Below, piece by piece: positions 35,027 to 43,577 of a DNA stretch of 64,000 bases (positions are counted from its first letter, which is position 1; each line of letters starts with the position of its first letter). Source of the DNA: Micropruina sonneratiae (GTDB taxonomy: Bacteria > Actinomycetota > Actinomycetes > Propionibacteriales > Propionibacteriaceae). The stretch spans positions 662,787 through 726,786 of the forward strand of contig NZ_JAPDHX010000001.1 in assembly GCF_025972045.1 (NCBI RefSeq). Direction: 5' to 3'. Position numbers and translations under genes: made by a program. The notes beneath the pieces were generated by a model. The model searched no databases, had not been told where the DNA came from, and saw only the letters and a list, made by a program, of their open reading frames with translations.

Positions 35027-35812
35027 ATGCAGCAGCCGTTGGTGGACGCCGCCGCCCTGGCCGCGCAGCTGACCGGCCCGGCCCGGCTCTACACCACCGT
35101 CGAGGCGGTGCCGACCACCGGTTCGACCAACGCCGACCTGGCCGCCGCGGCCCGCCGCGGGGCGGCGTCCGGCACCGTCCTGGTGGCCGACCATCAAAGC
35201 ACCGGACGCGGCCGCTTCACCCGGCGCTGGGAGGCGCCCCCCGGCTCATCGGTTGCCATCTCGGTGCTCCTGCGGCCCGCGGCCGTGCCGCCGGAGCGCT
35301 GGCTGTGGCTGCCACTGGTCACCGGGGTCGCGGTGGCCGGCGCCCTGGCCGCACTCGGCGTCCGGACCGAGGTGAAATGGCCCAACGACGTGCTGGTCGG
35401 TGGCCGCAAGCTGTGCGGCATCCTGTCCGAGAAGGTGCTCGGCCCCGAGCCGGACGCCGCCGCGGCCGTGATCGGCATCGGCATCAACACCACCCTGAAC
35501 GCCGGCCACCTGCCGGTGCCGACCGCCACGTCGCTACTGCTGGAGGGCTGCGACGCCGAGCCGACCCGGGTGGTGGCCGAGGTGCTGGCCGCGCTCGAGC
35601 CCGCCTACCGTCGCTGGGCCTCCGGCGCCGACCTGACGAGTTGGTACGCCCGGCACTGCGACACCGTCGGCCGCTCGGTGCGGGTGCTCGAATCGCCGAC
35701 CGCCTCGGTCGAGGGCCGCGCGGTCGGGGTGGACGCCGTGGGCCGGCTGCTCGTCGACACCGCCGCCGGCCGGCGCGCCTTCGCGGCCGGCGACGTGTTC
35801 CACCTGCGTTGA
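35027..35812 (+). CDS. birA: Biotin-[acetyl-CoA-carboxylase] ligase
   Basis: 261 aa. It is the short form without an N-terminal DNA-binding domain, so it is an enzyme, not a repressor. The biotin/ATP loop GRGRFTRRW and the KWPNDVLVGGRKLCGIL motif are clear. It attaches biotin to the EAMKMEQ lysine of the carboxylase alpha subunit encoded at 25.4 kb. The ATG at 35027 is 7 bases after TAGGCT (35014-35019) with no Shine-Dalgarno. A hairpin follows the stop. Confidence 0.94.
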   Translation: MQQPLVDAAALAAQLTGPARLYTTVEAVPTTGSTNADLAAAARRGAASGTVLVADHQSTGRGRFTRRWEAPPGSSVAISVLLRPAAVPPERWLWLPLVTGVAVAGALAALGVRTEVKWPNDVLVGGRKLCGILSEKVLGPEPDAAAAVIGIGINTTLNAGHLPVPTATSLLLEGCDAEPTRVVAEVLAALEPAYRRWASGADLTSWYARHCDTVGRSVRVLESPTASVEGRAVGVDAVGRLLVDTAAGRRAFAAGDVFHLR

Positions 35813-35820
35813 TCCAAATC

Positions 35821-35840
35821 GGGCACCGAACTCGGTGCCC
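35821..35840 (+). terminator. Terminator hairpin after birA
   Basis: Perfect 8-bp stem GGGCACCG / CGGTGCCC with an AACT loop, 9 bases after the birA stop. There is no U-tract. It probably ends the birA transcript. Confidence 0.7.
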
Positions 35841-35931
35841 AATCCGGATCGGCCCGGCGCCATCCGGTGGCGACGCACCGACACGCCGCTAGGCTGAGCG
35901 CTCAATCGACGGCTGGATGAGGTGGTGACGG

Positions 35932-36957
35932 GTGAGCGGAGGCTTCTTCGCCCTGCTGGACGACATCGTGGCGATGGCGAAACTGGCGGCCTCGTCGCTG
36001 GACGACATCGGCGCCGCCGCCGGCCGGGCCAGCGCCAAGGCCGCCGGCGTGGTCATTGACGACACCGCCGTCACCCCGCGCTACGTGCACGGGTTCAGCC
36101 CCGACCGTGAACTGCCGGTGATCAAGAAGATCGCGGTCGGCTCGCTGCGCAACAAACTGATCTTCATCCTGCCGGCCGCCCTGCTCCTCAGTCAGTTCCT
36201 GCCCTGGCTGCTGACCCCGATCCTGATGGTCGGGGGCACCTACCTCTGTTACGAGGGTGCCGAGAAGGTCTGGGAGAAGTTCGGCGGCGGCCACCACGAA
36301 CCGACACCCAAGGCGGTCGTCGGCGGTCCCGACGAGAAGGCGATGGTGGCCGGCGCGATCCGCACCGACTTCATCCTGTCGGCCGAGATCATGGTGATCG
36401 CCCTGAACGAGGTGGCGTCCGAACCGCTGATGTCACGGGCCGTGACCCTGGTCGTGGTGGCGTTGGCGATGACTCTGCTGGTCTACGGCGTCGTGGCCGT
36501 GATCGTGAAGATGGACGACATCGGCCTGCACCTGGCCACCGAGCGCACGGGCTGGCTGGCCGGGCTGGGCCGGGGCCTGGTGGCGGCGATGCCCAAGGTG
36601 CTGGCCGTGCTCTCCAGCGTCGGCATCGTGGCGATGTTGTGGGTGGGCGGGCACATCCTGCTGATCGGGGTGAACGACCTGGGCTGGCACCCGGTCTACG
36701 AACTGGTGCATCACGCCGAGGAGGCGATCCTGCACGCCGTGCCCGGGTTCGCCGGCGAGAGCCTGGCCTGGCTGGTCGACACCGCGGTCTCCGCCGTGAT
36801 CGGCCTGGTGGTCGGCGCCGTCGTGGTGGCGATCATGCAACTCGTCACACGCCTGCTGCCGCATCCGAAGCCGGAGGCCTCCGAGGTGGCCCCGTCGACG
36901 GGGTCAGCGGAATCCGACGCCGACCCGGCGCAGGACCACGAGAACCCCCGCCCCTGA
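35932..36957 (+). CDS. DUF808 (YedI-like) inner membrane protein
   Basis: 341 aa with about six to eight membrane helices. The N-terminus MSGGFFALLDDIVAMAKLAA and the following DDIGAAAGRASAKAAGVVIDDTAVTP are the DUF808/YedI pattern. Function unknown. The start is GTG at 35932 with GAGGTGG about 8 bases upstream. The C-terminal 30 residues are acidic and disordered. A broken channel gene follows. Confidence 0.85.
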   Translation: MSGGFFALLDDIVAMAKLAASSLDDIGAAAGRASAKAAGVVIDDTAVTPRYVHGFSPDRELPVIKKIAVGSLRNKLIFILPAALLLSQFLPWLLTPILMVGGTYLCYEGAEKVWEKFGGGHHEPTPKAVVGGPDEKAMVAGAIRTDFILSAEIMVIALNEVASEPLMSRAVTLVVVALAMTLLVYGVVAVIVKMDDIGLHLATERTGWLAGLGRGLVAAMPKVLAVLSSVGIVAMLWVGGHILLIGVNDLGWHPVYELVHHAEEAILHAVPGFAGESLAWLVDTAVSAVIGLVVGAVVVAIMQLVTRLLPHPKPEASEVAPSTGSAESDADPAQDHENPRP

Positions 36958-36984
36958 CCTGATCGGCTGTCCTGGGCTGCGGCC

Positions 36985-37697
36985 GTGGCCGTCAAGTTCG
37001 GAGCGAAGTCCGACCCGTTCGGGTCGCGCCGGGCGATGCCGCTGTTCAGCGTGGCCGCCGGCGTCGCGGCGATCGGAGTCGGCCTGCTCAGCGGCGGTCT
37101 CGGCGTGGTCTACAACGCGCTCACGATGGGTCTGCTCAGGGGCTCGGACGCCTCACGCGTCCCCGCCGGGGCACGCGCCGCCGCCATCGGAGCCGTTGTC
37201 GGGCTGCTGCTCTGGTTCGATCCGCTGCTGGTCGGCGGCGGGGACGACATCGCCCAACTGTTGCTGTACGGGCAGCAGTGGTCGCTGTGGGTGCTGCTGG
37301 GCTACTTCGCGGTGCGGTTCCTGGCCGGTCCGCTGTCGTACGCGGCGAATGCACCGGGCGGCCTGTCGCGCCCCTGCTGGCCTCGGTCCGCTGTGGGGGG
37401 CCATCTTCCATCAGGTGCTGACCGGCCTGGGCGGCGCGGCGGTGGTCGCCGTGGTGGGCGACAGCCCGATCCCGTTCGCCCTGGTGGGCATGGCGGCGCT
37501 GTTCACCGCCACGGTGCGGGCCCCGCCGACCGGGGTGGTGCTGATCATCGAGATGTCGGGCACTGCGTCGCTCACCACAGCCACGTCCGCCGCCGCGGCG
37601 GCCGCACTCTTTGCGGCGGTGCTGCTGAAGGGGCCGGCCCATCTACGACTCGTTGCGGGCGCGGATGCTGGCCGGCGGGATTCCCCAGCGGGGGTAG
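36985..37697 (+). pseudogene. ClC-family chloride channel remnant with several frameshifts
   Basis: The sequence reads like the C-terminal half of a ClC channel in three successive frames. From 36985 it gives LFSVAAGVAAIGVGLLSGGLG and WFDPLLVGGGDD. After about 37366-37385 the frame changes to GPLWGAIFHQVLTGLGG, FALVGMAALFTATVRAPPTG and VVLIIEMSG. Near 37640 it changes again to IYDSLRARMLAGGIPQRG and a stop at 37695. Three single-base losses would explain it. The N-terminal half and its selectivity motifs are missing. It is therefore a pseudogene; the TAG stop also forms the start of the next gene's -10 box. Confidence 0.8.
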
Positions 37698-37707
37698 CGT
37701 CGGGGTC

Positions 37708-38235
37708 GTGACCAGCACACTGCGCCCCCACGACATCCTGCTCGACTCCTTCGGCCGCATTCCGCCGCTGTACGCCGAGGCCGTCGGCGGCCTCGACGTC
37801 GCCGAACTGCTGTGGCGTCCCGAGGTGGACGGGGTGAGGAACAACTCGATCGGCTGGATCGCCTGGCACCTGGCCCGGATGGAGGACGCCCAGCTCGCGC
37901 AGCTGGCCGGCCGTGAGCAGGTGTGGCTCGCCGACGGGTGGTTCCGGCGCTCGGGCGTCCCGTACCAGCCGCATGCGATGGGCTACGGGATGGGCGAGCA
38001 GGAGGTGTCGCTGTTCGACGTCACCGGCGCCGAGGTGCTGCTCGACTACTACGCCGCCGTCCACGCCCGCAGCGTCGAGGTGATCCGGTCGTTGTCGGCG
38101 GCCGACCTGGGCCGGGTGGTCGACGCGTCCTACGACCCGCCGGTGACGGTCGCCGTCCGGCTGGTCAGCGTGGTCGACGACGCCGCCCAGCACGTCGGCC
38201 AGCTCGCCTACCTGCGGGGCCTGCGCGGCCGCTGA
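37708..38235 (+). CDS. DinB/DUF664-like metal-binding four-helix protein
   Basis: 175 aa. It begins LRPHDILLDSFGRIP, with IGWIAWHLARMED and DDAAQHVGQLAYLRGLRG supplying the spaced His residues expected of DinB-fold metal sites. Members of the DinB/mycothiol-dependent group are often thiol transferases; the activity here is unknown. GTG at 37708 is 7 bases after TAGCGT (37695-37700) without a Shine-Dalgarno. Confidence 0.8.
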   Translation: MTSTLRPHDILLDSFGRIPPLYAEAVGGLDVAELLWRPEVDGVRNNSIGWIAWHLARMEDAQLAQLAGREQVWLADGWFRRSGVPYQPHAMGYGMGEQEVSLFDVTGAEVLLDYYAAVHARSVEVIRSLSAADLGRVVDASYDPPVTVAVRLVSVVDDAAQHVGQLAYLRGLRGR

Positions 38236-38257
38236 GCTGAGGTGCTGGCCTGGGCGC

Positions 38258-39481
38258 TCAGTCGCCGGGCAGCAACCGCCCGGGTCCGGCCCGCAGCAGC
38301 GCGCGGCGTCCACTGAGCGCGATCACCGCGGCGAGGGTGCCGAACACCGCAACCGTGACGAAACCGCCGTGGTAGCCGGCGTGGTCGATCACCTGCCCGG
38401 ACGCGCTCGACCCGATCGCCACGCCGATGCCGATGCCGGTGCCCATCCAGCTCAGGCCCTCTGTCAGCCGGTCGCGGCTGACCAGCACGGCGACCAGAGA
38501 GTTGCCGTTGATCAGGGTGGGTGCCACCGTCACGCCCACCATCGGCCCGATCAGGCACAGCAGCAGCACCGAATCGGCGAACAGCAGGGCCCAGCAGGCG
38601 ACGAACAGGGCGGCCACGCCGGCCATGAACCGGGTCACCAGCGGGGCCTGCCACAGCCGGGCGCCGTACCAGAAGCCCGCAGCCGCCGAGGCGACCGAGA
38701 ACAGCGCCAGCACCAGGCCGGACGCCTCGCGCACCCCCCACTCGGTGGCCGCGGCCACCACCGACACGTCGATCGAGCCAAACACGGCACCGATCAGCAG
38801 GTTGACCGCCACCACGGCCGCCACCCCGGGCACCAGCAGGATCAGCCGGCGCAGCAGCGGGGTCGGCTCGGCGGTCGCCGCCCGCGGCGTGATCGGCGGC
38901 TCGGTCGCCCGCTGCGAATACAGCAGGTGCGCACCGAGCAGGGCCAGCACCACCGGGGCGATCAGCCCCGCGGCGGGGTGCACGGCGGTGGAGAGGAACG
39001 TGGCCAGCACCGGCCCGACGATGAACGTCACCTCGTCGAGCGTCGACTCCAGCGAGTAGGCGGTGTGCAACTGGTCGGCGTTGGAGACCGCATGGTTCCA
39101 GCGGGCCCTGACCAGCGCCCCGGGCGCGCCGCCGGTGGCGCCGCAGATGATCGCGGGGGCGAACAGGGTCCAGGCCGGCAACAGCAGCACGGCGAACACC
39201 ACCAGCAGCGCCAGCGCGGCGCAGGACACGATCACGGCGGGGTACATGACCCGGCGCTGGCCGTACCGGTCGACCAGGTTCGACAGCGCCGCGGTGCCCA
39301 ATGCCCAGGCGACGGCGTTCGAGGCCGCCAGCGCACCCGCCAACCCGTAGCTGCCGTACAGCGCCGAGACCATCAGCACCAGGCCGATGCCCATCATCGC
39401 CCCGCCCGCGCGGGCCAGCAGGCCGGCCGCGCTGAACTGCCAGGCACCGGGAATGGTCAGGATCTCCCGGTAGGCGCGCAC
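38258..39481 (-). CDS. MFS transporter
   Basis: 407 aa with about 12 membrane helices. A motif-A-like NLVDRYGQRRVMYPAV follows helix 2. It resembles actinobacterial MFS proteins of unknown substrate. The start is GTG at 39481, 6 bases after AAGAAT on the minus strand. It is 19 bases downstream of the hydrolase-like gene on the same strand. Confidence 0.85.
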   Translation of the reverse strand: MRAYREILTIPGAWQFSAAGLLARAGGAMMGIGLVLMVSALYGSYGLAGALAASNAVAWALGTAALSNLVDRYGQRRVMYPAVIVSCAALALLVVFAVLLLPAWTLFAPAIICGATGGAPGALVRARWNHAVSNADQLHTAYSLESTLDEVTFIVGPVLATFLSTAVHPAAGLIAPVVLALLGAHLLYSQRATEPPITPRAATAEPTPLLRRLILLVPGVAAVVAVNLLIGAVFGSIDVSVVAAATEWGVREASGLVLALFSVASAAAGFWYGARLWQAPLVTRFMAGVAALFVACWALLFADSVLLLCLIGPMVGVTVAPTLINGNSLVAVLVSRDRLTEGLSWMGTGIGIGVAIGSSASGQVIDHAGYHGGFVTVAVFGTLAAVIALSGRRALLRAGPGRLLPGD

Positions 39482-39500
39482 CGGCCGATTCTTCCACGTT

Positions 39501-40139
39501 TCAATCGTCGAGAAATCCGTACAGCGCGTCGTTGAACGCCGCCGTCGCCGTGCGGGGCAGATCGGCGCCCTCGCCGGCTATCGTCTCCAGCCGCGCGCCG
39601 CTGATCCTCCCGGCCAGTTCGGACGCCGCACGCGCCCCCGCCTGGTCGGCGGCCCCGGCCAGCACCAGCGTCCGGGCGGTCACCGCGGGCAGCCAGTGGC
39701 CCAGATCGATGCCCGAGGCGGCCCGGACCAGCGCCAGCATCCTCGCCCGGTCCAGCCCGGCGTCGGCGAGGCGTCCCTTCGGCATCGCCAGTACGGCCAG
39801 CCGCTGCACCAGGCCGGCCAGCTTCGGCGCCTTCGGCGGGACGTCGGTCAGCACCAGGTGCGAGACGGCCGCGGGGGAGCGGCCGGCGGCCGCCACGGCC
39901 ACCGAGGCACCCAGACCGGCGCCGGCCAGCGCCACCTGGTCGACCCCGAACCGGTTCAGCTGGCCGAGTACGGCGTCCGCGGCCCGGTCGAGGTCGAAGT
40001 CGCCGGGGCGTCCCGGGCGCAGGCCCTCGAGCCAGGGCGCCACCGCCCTGGTGCCGGCGGGCAGGGCGGTCACCTGGTGCTGCCAGTAGGGCGGCGTCTG
40101 GCCGAGGCCGTGCAGGAAGACGAGCAGGGGAACGGGCAT
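39501..40139 (-). CDS. Alpha/beta-hydrolase-fold protein lacking the catalytic serine
   Basis: 212 aa. The oxyanion motif is VFLHGLGQTP, and an alpha/beta-hydrolase layout is clear. The nucleophile elbow, normally GxSxG, reads GAGLG (LAGAGLGASVAVAAA), so the serine is replaced by Gly. Hydrolytic activity by the usual route is therefore unlikely; it may be a binding protein or decayed enzyme. ATG at 40139 is preferred over an in-frame TTG at 40151. Confidence 0.75.
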   Translation of the reverse strand: MPVPLLVFLHGLGQTPPYWQHQVTALPAGTRAVAPWLEGLRPGRPGDFDLDRAADAVLGQLNRFGVDQVALAGAGLGASVAVAAAGRSPAAVSHLVLTDVPPKAPKLAGLVQRLAVLAMPKGRLADAGLDRARMLALVRAASGIDLGHWLPAVTARTLVLAGAADQAGARAASELAGRISGARLETIAGEGADLPRTATAAFNDALYGFLDD

Positions 40140-40189
40140 GCCCCCATGCAACCACGGACCCTCGCGCGGGCCCCGACATAATGGTCCGC

Positions 40190-40678
40190 ATGGGATTGCC
40201 GGCCAAACTGCTCGGAGACGGTGAGCACGAGTTGCTGCACCTGCGCTCGCACGGCAAGACCATGATCGGCCCGACGCTGTGGCTGCTGCTGATCTCGGGC
40301 CTGGGCGGTGCGCTCTTCGCCGTGCTGCCGGTGGACTGGCGGCCCTGGTCGGGCTGGACGGTCGCCCTGCTGGCCGGCTTGCTCGCCGTCCCGGCCTGGT
40401 TGCTCCCGGTGCTGCGCTGGCGGACCACCACCTACACCCTGACCACGCACCGGCTGATCACCCGGGCCGGCATCATCAACAAGGTCGGCCACGACGTCCC
40501 GGTGAACCGGATCACCAATGTCGCCTACCAGCGCAGCCTGTCCGACCGGATCTTCGGCTGCGGGTCCCTGGTGTTCACCACGTCGGCGGAGGCGCCGGTG
40601 GTGCTGCACGACGTCCCCAAGGTCGAACAGGTGGGCGTTGAGGTCTCGAACCTGCTGTTCGGGGCGCGGACGCGGTGA
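40190..40678 (+). CDS. bPH2 (DUF304/YdbS-like) PH-domain membrane protein
   Basis: 162 aa. Two adjacent membrane helices (about residues 25-70) lead into a bacterial PH domain, with WRTTTYTLTTHRLITRAGIINKVGHDVPVNRI typical of the YdbS/Rv3278c group (split here as WRTTTYTLTTHRLI and INKVGHDVPVNRI). I chose ATG at 40190: CATAAT (40177-40182) stands 7 bases upstream, whereas the ATG at 40181 lies inside that box. It overlaps the GtrA gene by 4 bases. Confidence 0.82.
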   Translation: MGLPAKLLGDGEHELLHLRSHGKTMIGPTLWLLLISGLGGALFAVLPVDWRPWSGWTVALLAGLLAVPAWLLPVLRWRTTTYTLTTHRLITRAGIINKVGHDVPVNRITNVAYQRSLSDRIFGCGSLVFTTSAEAPVVLHDVPKVEQVGVEVSNLLFGARTR

Positions 40679-41109
40679 CCGAGGCGCTCTCGCCGCGGCT
40701 GTCGCTGCGCACCCAACTGGTCAGGTTCGTGCTCACCGGCGGGTTGTCGGCGATCGTCGACTACGGGCTGCTGGTGGTGCTGATGGCCTTCGGCCTCGAT
40801 CACACGCCGGCGAAGATCCTGTCGTTCATCGCCGGTACCACCACCGCCTACCTGATCAACCGGCGCTGGACCTTCAACTCCGACGGGTCGCGGCGCAAGT
40901 TCGCGGCCGTGATGGCCCTGTACGCACTGACCTTCGTCCTGCAGGTCGGCATCTTCACCCCGCTGTACCCATGGCTGGTGTCGGTGGGTCTCGGCGCGGA
41001 GTTCCTGCCGAACATGAACTGGGCGCAGCTGATCGGCTTCGTGGTCGCCCAGGGCATCGCCACGGCGGTCAACTTCGTGGTGCAGCGGACCGTGATCTTC
41101 AAGTCCTGA
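40675..41109 (+). CDS. GtrA-family membrane protein
   Basis: 144 aa with four helices. The pattern VRFVLTGGLSAIVDYGLL, then TTTAYLINRRWTF, and the C-terminal NFVVQRTVIF is that of GtrA-like proteins. These are thought to move polyprenyl-linked sugars across the membrane for cell-surface polysaccharides. The GTG at 40675 overlaps the PH-domain gene stop. In mycobacteria the same pair (Rv3278c-Rv3277) lies beside purK and birA. Confidence 0.88.
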   Translation: MTEALSPRLSLRTQLVRFVLTGGLSAIVDYGLLVVLMAFGLDHTPAKILSFIAGTTTAYLINRRWTFNSDGSRRKFAAVMALYALTFVLQVGIFTPLYPWLVSVGLGAEFLPNMNWAQLIGFVVAQGIATAVNFVVQRTVIFKS

Positions 41110-41126
41110 CCCGCCGCCGGTGCGGC

Positions 41127-41840
41127 TCAGGCCAGCAGCGTCATCTGCTGCGGTTCCCGGATCACCGTCGGCCCCGGGACGTCGTTGGGCAACACCCGGT
41201 ACACCGCATGGCCCTCGGCCTCGGCGATGAAGTGCGCCGGGACGCCGTCGACGTAGTGCACCCCGGCCCCGTCGTCGGCGGCATAGCCGCCCGGCAGGTC
41301 ACCGGCGGCGATCGCCGCGGTGAACATCGGATCGCGTTCCGGCTCACCGTCCAGGTGCGGGCAGAAGCTGCCCCGGACCAGACCCATCCCGCCGAGCCAG
41401 GGCCGCAGGTCGCCGAAGCTGTCGGTCACGCAGCCGGTGTACCAGCAACACGCGCCGGCCGAGATGCCGGCCAGCACCAGGGCTCCGTCGCCGTAGCGCT
41501 GCCGGATCACGTCGGTCACCCCGTGCGCCTCCCACAGCGCCATCAGGTTGACCGTGCTGCCGCCACCGACGAACAACAGATCGGCCTCGGCGAGCCGGTC
41601 GATGGACGCCGCGGCGTCCTGCCACAGGGTCAGCACCGAGGTGCGGACGCCGAGCGACCCGTAGGCGGTGAGGAAGCGGTGGATGTAGCCGGCGTCGTCG
41701 CCGGCGGCCGTCGGGGCGAAGCAGACCTGAGGATGCGCCCGACCGGTCAGGCCGATCAGGTAACGGTCCAGCGCGGTCGGCTCGCCGAACTGAGACATCG
41801 AGAAGCCGCCGCCGCCCATGGCCACGATGTGCCGCGTCAT
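41127..41840 (-). CDS. Peptidase E-like (S51) family protein
   Basis: 237 aa. The nucleophile motif GISAGACCWY and the upstream GGGSTVNLMALWE are typical of the S51 peptidase/cyanophycinase-like group, which has a class-I-glutaminase-like fold. Probably cytoplasmic. Substrate unknown; Asp-X dipeptides are the classic one for PepE. The ATG at 41840 is 7 bases after a TAGTGT box (minus strand 41853-41848) shared with the purK promoter. Confidence 0.82.
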   Translation of the reverse strand: MTRHIVAMGGGGFSMSQFGEPTALDRYLIGLTGRAHPQVCFAPTAAGDDAGYIHRFLTAYGSLGVRTSVLTLWQDAAASIDRLAEADLLFVGGGSTVNLMALWEAHGVTDVIRQRYGDGALVLAGISAGACCWYTGCVTDSFGDLRPWLGGMGLVRGSFCPHLDGEPERDPMFTAAIAAGDLPGGYAADDGAGVHYVDGVPAHFIAEAEGHAVYRVLPNDVPGPTVIREPQQMTLLA

Positions 41841-41847
41841 GCCGCTC

Positions 41848-41857
41848 ACACTAGTGT
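41848..41857. promoter_or_regulatory. Palindromic divergent double -10 element (peptidase gene / purK)
   Basis: The palindrome ACACTAGTGT contains TAGTGT on both strands, overlapping at the central TA. Each hexamer lies exactly 7 bases from its own start codon (ATG at 41840 on minus, GTG at 41865 on plus). The gap between the two genes is 24 bp, so both -35 regions must lie inside the opposite gene's coding sequence. Confidence 0.7.
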
Positions 41858-41864
41858 TCGGAAT

Positions 41865-43007
41865 GTGACTGTGCGGACGATCGGCATCATCGGCGGCGGC
41901 CAACTGGCCCGGATGATGCACGCGGCCAGCATTCCGCTCGGCGTGCGGATCGCGCTGCTCGCCGAAGGGCCTGACGTCTCGGCCGCGCAGGTGGTCGCCG
42001 ACGTGACCGTGGGCGACTACACCGACCCCGCCACCGTCTACGACTTCGCCCGGCGCTGCGACGTGGTCACCTTCGACCACGAGCACGTGCCGCAGCCCAT
42101 CCTGCGCGGCCTGCTCGAGCGCGGCGTCGGCGTCCACCCCGGCCCGGACGCCCTGGTACACGCTCAGGACAAGGTGGTGATGCGCGAGCGGCTGTCCGCG
42201 CTCGGCGTGCCCTGCCCGGCCTTCGCCGTCGTCGCCGACCCGGCCGAACTGGTCGCGTTCGGTGAGCGGACGCTCTGGCCGGTGATCGCCAAGACGTCGC
42301 GCGGCGGCTACGACGGCAAGGGGGTCTGGAAGATCGACGGGCCCCACGCCGCTGCCGAGCCGTTCGCGGCGCTGAAGCCGGGGGTTGCCATCCTGGCCGA
42401 GGAGTTCATCGACTTCAGTCGCGAGCTGAGCGTGCTGGTGGCCAGGCGACCCTCGGGTGAGGAGCGGGTCTACCCGGTCTCCGAGACGGTGCAGACCGAC
42501 GGCATCTGCACCCACACCTTCACCCCGGCGCCCGGGTTGTCGCGCGAGCAGTCCGCCGAGATCGAGGCACTGGCGCTGCGCATCGCGGCCGAGCTCGGCG
42601 TCACCGGCATCCTCGCCGTCGAACTGATGCAGCGGGCCGACGGGTCGGTGGTGGTCAACGAGTTGGCGATGCGACCGCACAACACCGGCCACTGGAGCAT
42701 CGACGGCGCCGCCACTTCGCAGTTCGAGAACCACCTGCGCGCCGTGGCCGACCTGCCGCTCGGACCCACGACCCAGCGCGAGGCGCACGCGGCCATGGTG
42801 AACGTGCTCGGCGGTGCCCGCGACGACCTGCTCGAGGCGCAGGCCGAACTGCTGGCCGGTGAGCCCGGCGCGCGCGTCCAGCTCTACGGCAAGAGCGTCG
42901 TCCCGGGCCGCAAGGTCGGGCACGTCACCGTCGTCGGGCCGGACGCCGAATCGGCCGCCCGCAGCGCGCAGGCCGCCGCCGACCATCTGATGGGAGTGCA
43001 GTCATGA
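41865..43007 (+). CDS. purK: 5-(carboxyamino)imidazole ribonucleotide synthase
   Basis: 380 aa ATP-grasp enzyme that converts AIR, ATP and bicarbonate to N5-CAIR in purine synthesis. It starts [16 protein letters not shown] (PurK signature) and has the ATP-grasp segments [15 protein letters not shown] and [17 protein letters not shown] at 41865 follows the palindromic -10 element. The stop overlaps purE by 4 bases (ATGA). Confidence 0.96.
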   Translation: MTVRTIGIIGGGQLARMMHAASIPLGVRIALLAEGPDVSAAQVVADVTVGDYTDPATVYDFARRCDVVTFDHEHVPQPILRGLLERGVGVHPGPDALVHAQDKVVMRERLSALGVPCPAFAVVADPAELVAFGERTLWPVIAKTSRGGYDGKGVWKIDGPHAAAEPFAALKPGVAILAEEFIDFSRELSVLVARRPSGEERVYPVSETVQTDGICTHTFTPAPGLSREQSAEIEALALRIAAELGVTGILAVELMQRADGSVVVNELAMRPHNTGHWSIDGAATSQFENHLRAVADLPLGPTTQREAHAAMVNVLGGARDDLLEAQAELLAGEPGARVQLYGKSVVPGRKVGHVTVVGPDAESAARSAQAAADHLMGVQS

Positions 43008-43507
43008 CCGACGCCACGCAGCAGCCGCAGGTGGGCATCGTGATGGGGTCCGATTCGGACTGGCCGGTGATGCGGGCCGCCGCGGACGCCTGCGCCGAGT
43101 TCGGCGTCGGCTACGAGGCCGACGTGGTCAGCGCGCACCGGATGCCCGAGGACATGGTGGCCTGGGGCCGGGCCGCGCACACGCGTGGACTCCGGGTGGT
43201 CATCGCGGGCGCCGGCGGCGCCGCCCATCTGCCGGGCATGCTGGCCGCGCTCACCCCGCTGCCGGTGATCGGCGTCCCGGTGCCGCTGAAGTACCTCGAC
43301 GGGATGGATTCGCTGCTGTCCATCGTGCAGATGCCGGCCGGCGTCCCGGTGGCCACCGTGGCGGTCGGCAACGCCCGCAACGCCGGCTTGCTCGCCGTCC
43401 GGATCCTGGCGGCGGCCGACCCCGACCTGCAGCAGCGGATGCTCGATTTCCAGGTCGAGCTGCGCGATGCAGCCCGGGCCAAGGGCGCCCGCGTCCGCGG
43501 CGACTGA
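43004..43507 (+). CDS. purE: N5-carboxyaminoimidazole ribonucleotide mutase
   Basis: 167 aa class I PurE. It moves the carboxyl group from N5-CAIR to CAIR. Motifs [21 protein letters not shown] and [12 protein letters not shown] are all present. It is translationally coupled to purK. A short hairpin follows. Confidence 0.96.
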   Translation: MTDATQQPQVGIVMGSDSDWPVMRAAADACAEFGVGYEADVVSAHRMPEDMVAWGRAAHTRGLRVVIAGAGGAAHLPGMLAALTPLPVIGVPVPLKYLDGMDSLLSIVQMPAGVPVATVAVGNARNAGLLAVRILAAADPDLQQRMLDFQVELRDAARAKGARVRGD

Positions 43508-43519
43508 CCGGCGTCGTTG

Positions 43520-43544
43520 CGACCCGTCCCGGCGAGCCGGGTCG
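43520..43544 (+). terminator. Possible terminator after purE
   Basis: Arms CGACCCG and CGGGTCG (7 bp) enclose 11 bases that contain a competing CCCGG/CCGGG stem. It lies 13 bases after the purE stop and has a G-rich, not U-rich, tail. Plausible but weak. Confidence 0.4.
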
Positions 43545-43577
43545 GGGGCCGTTGGCGACGGTAGCAATACTTGTTCG

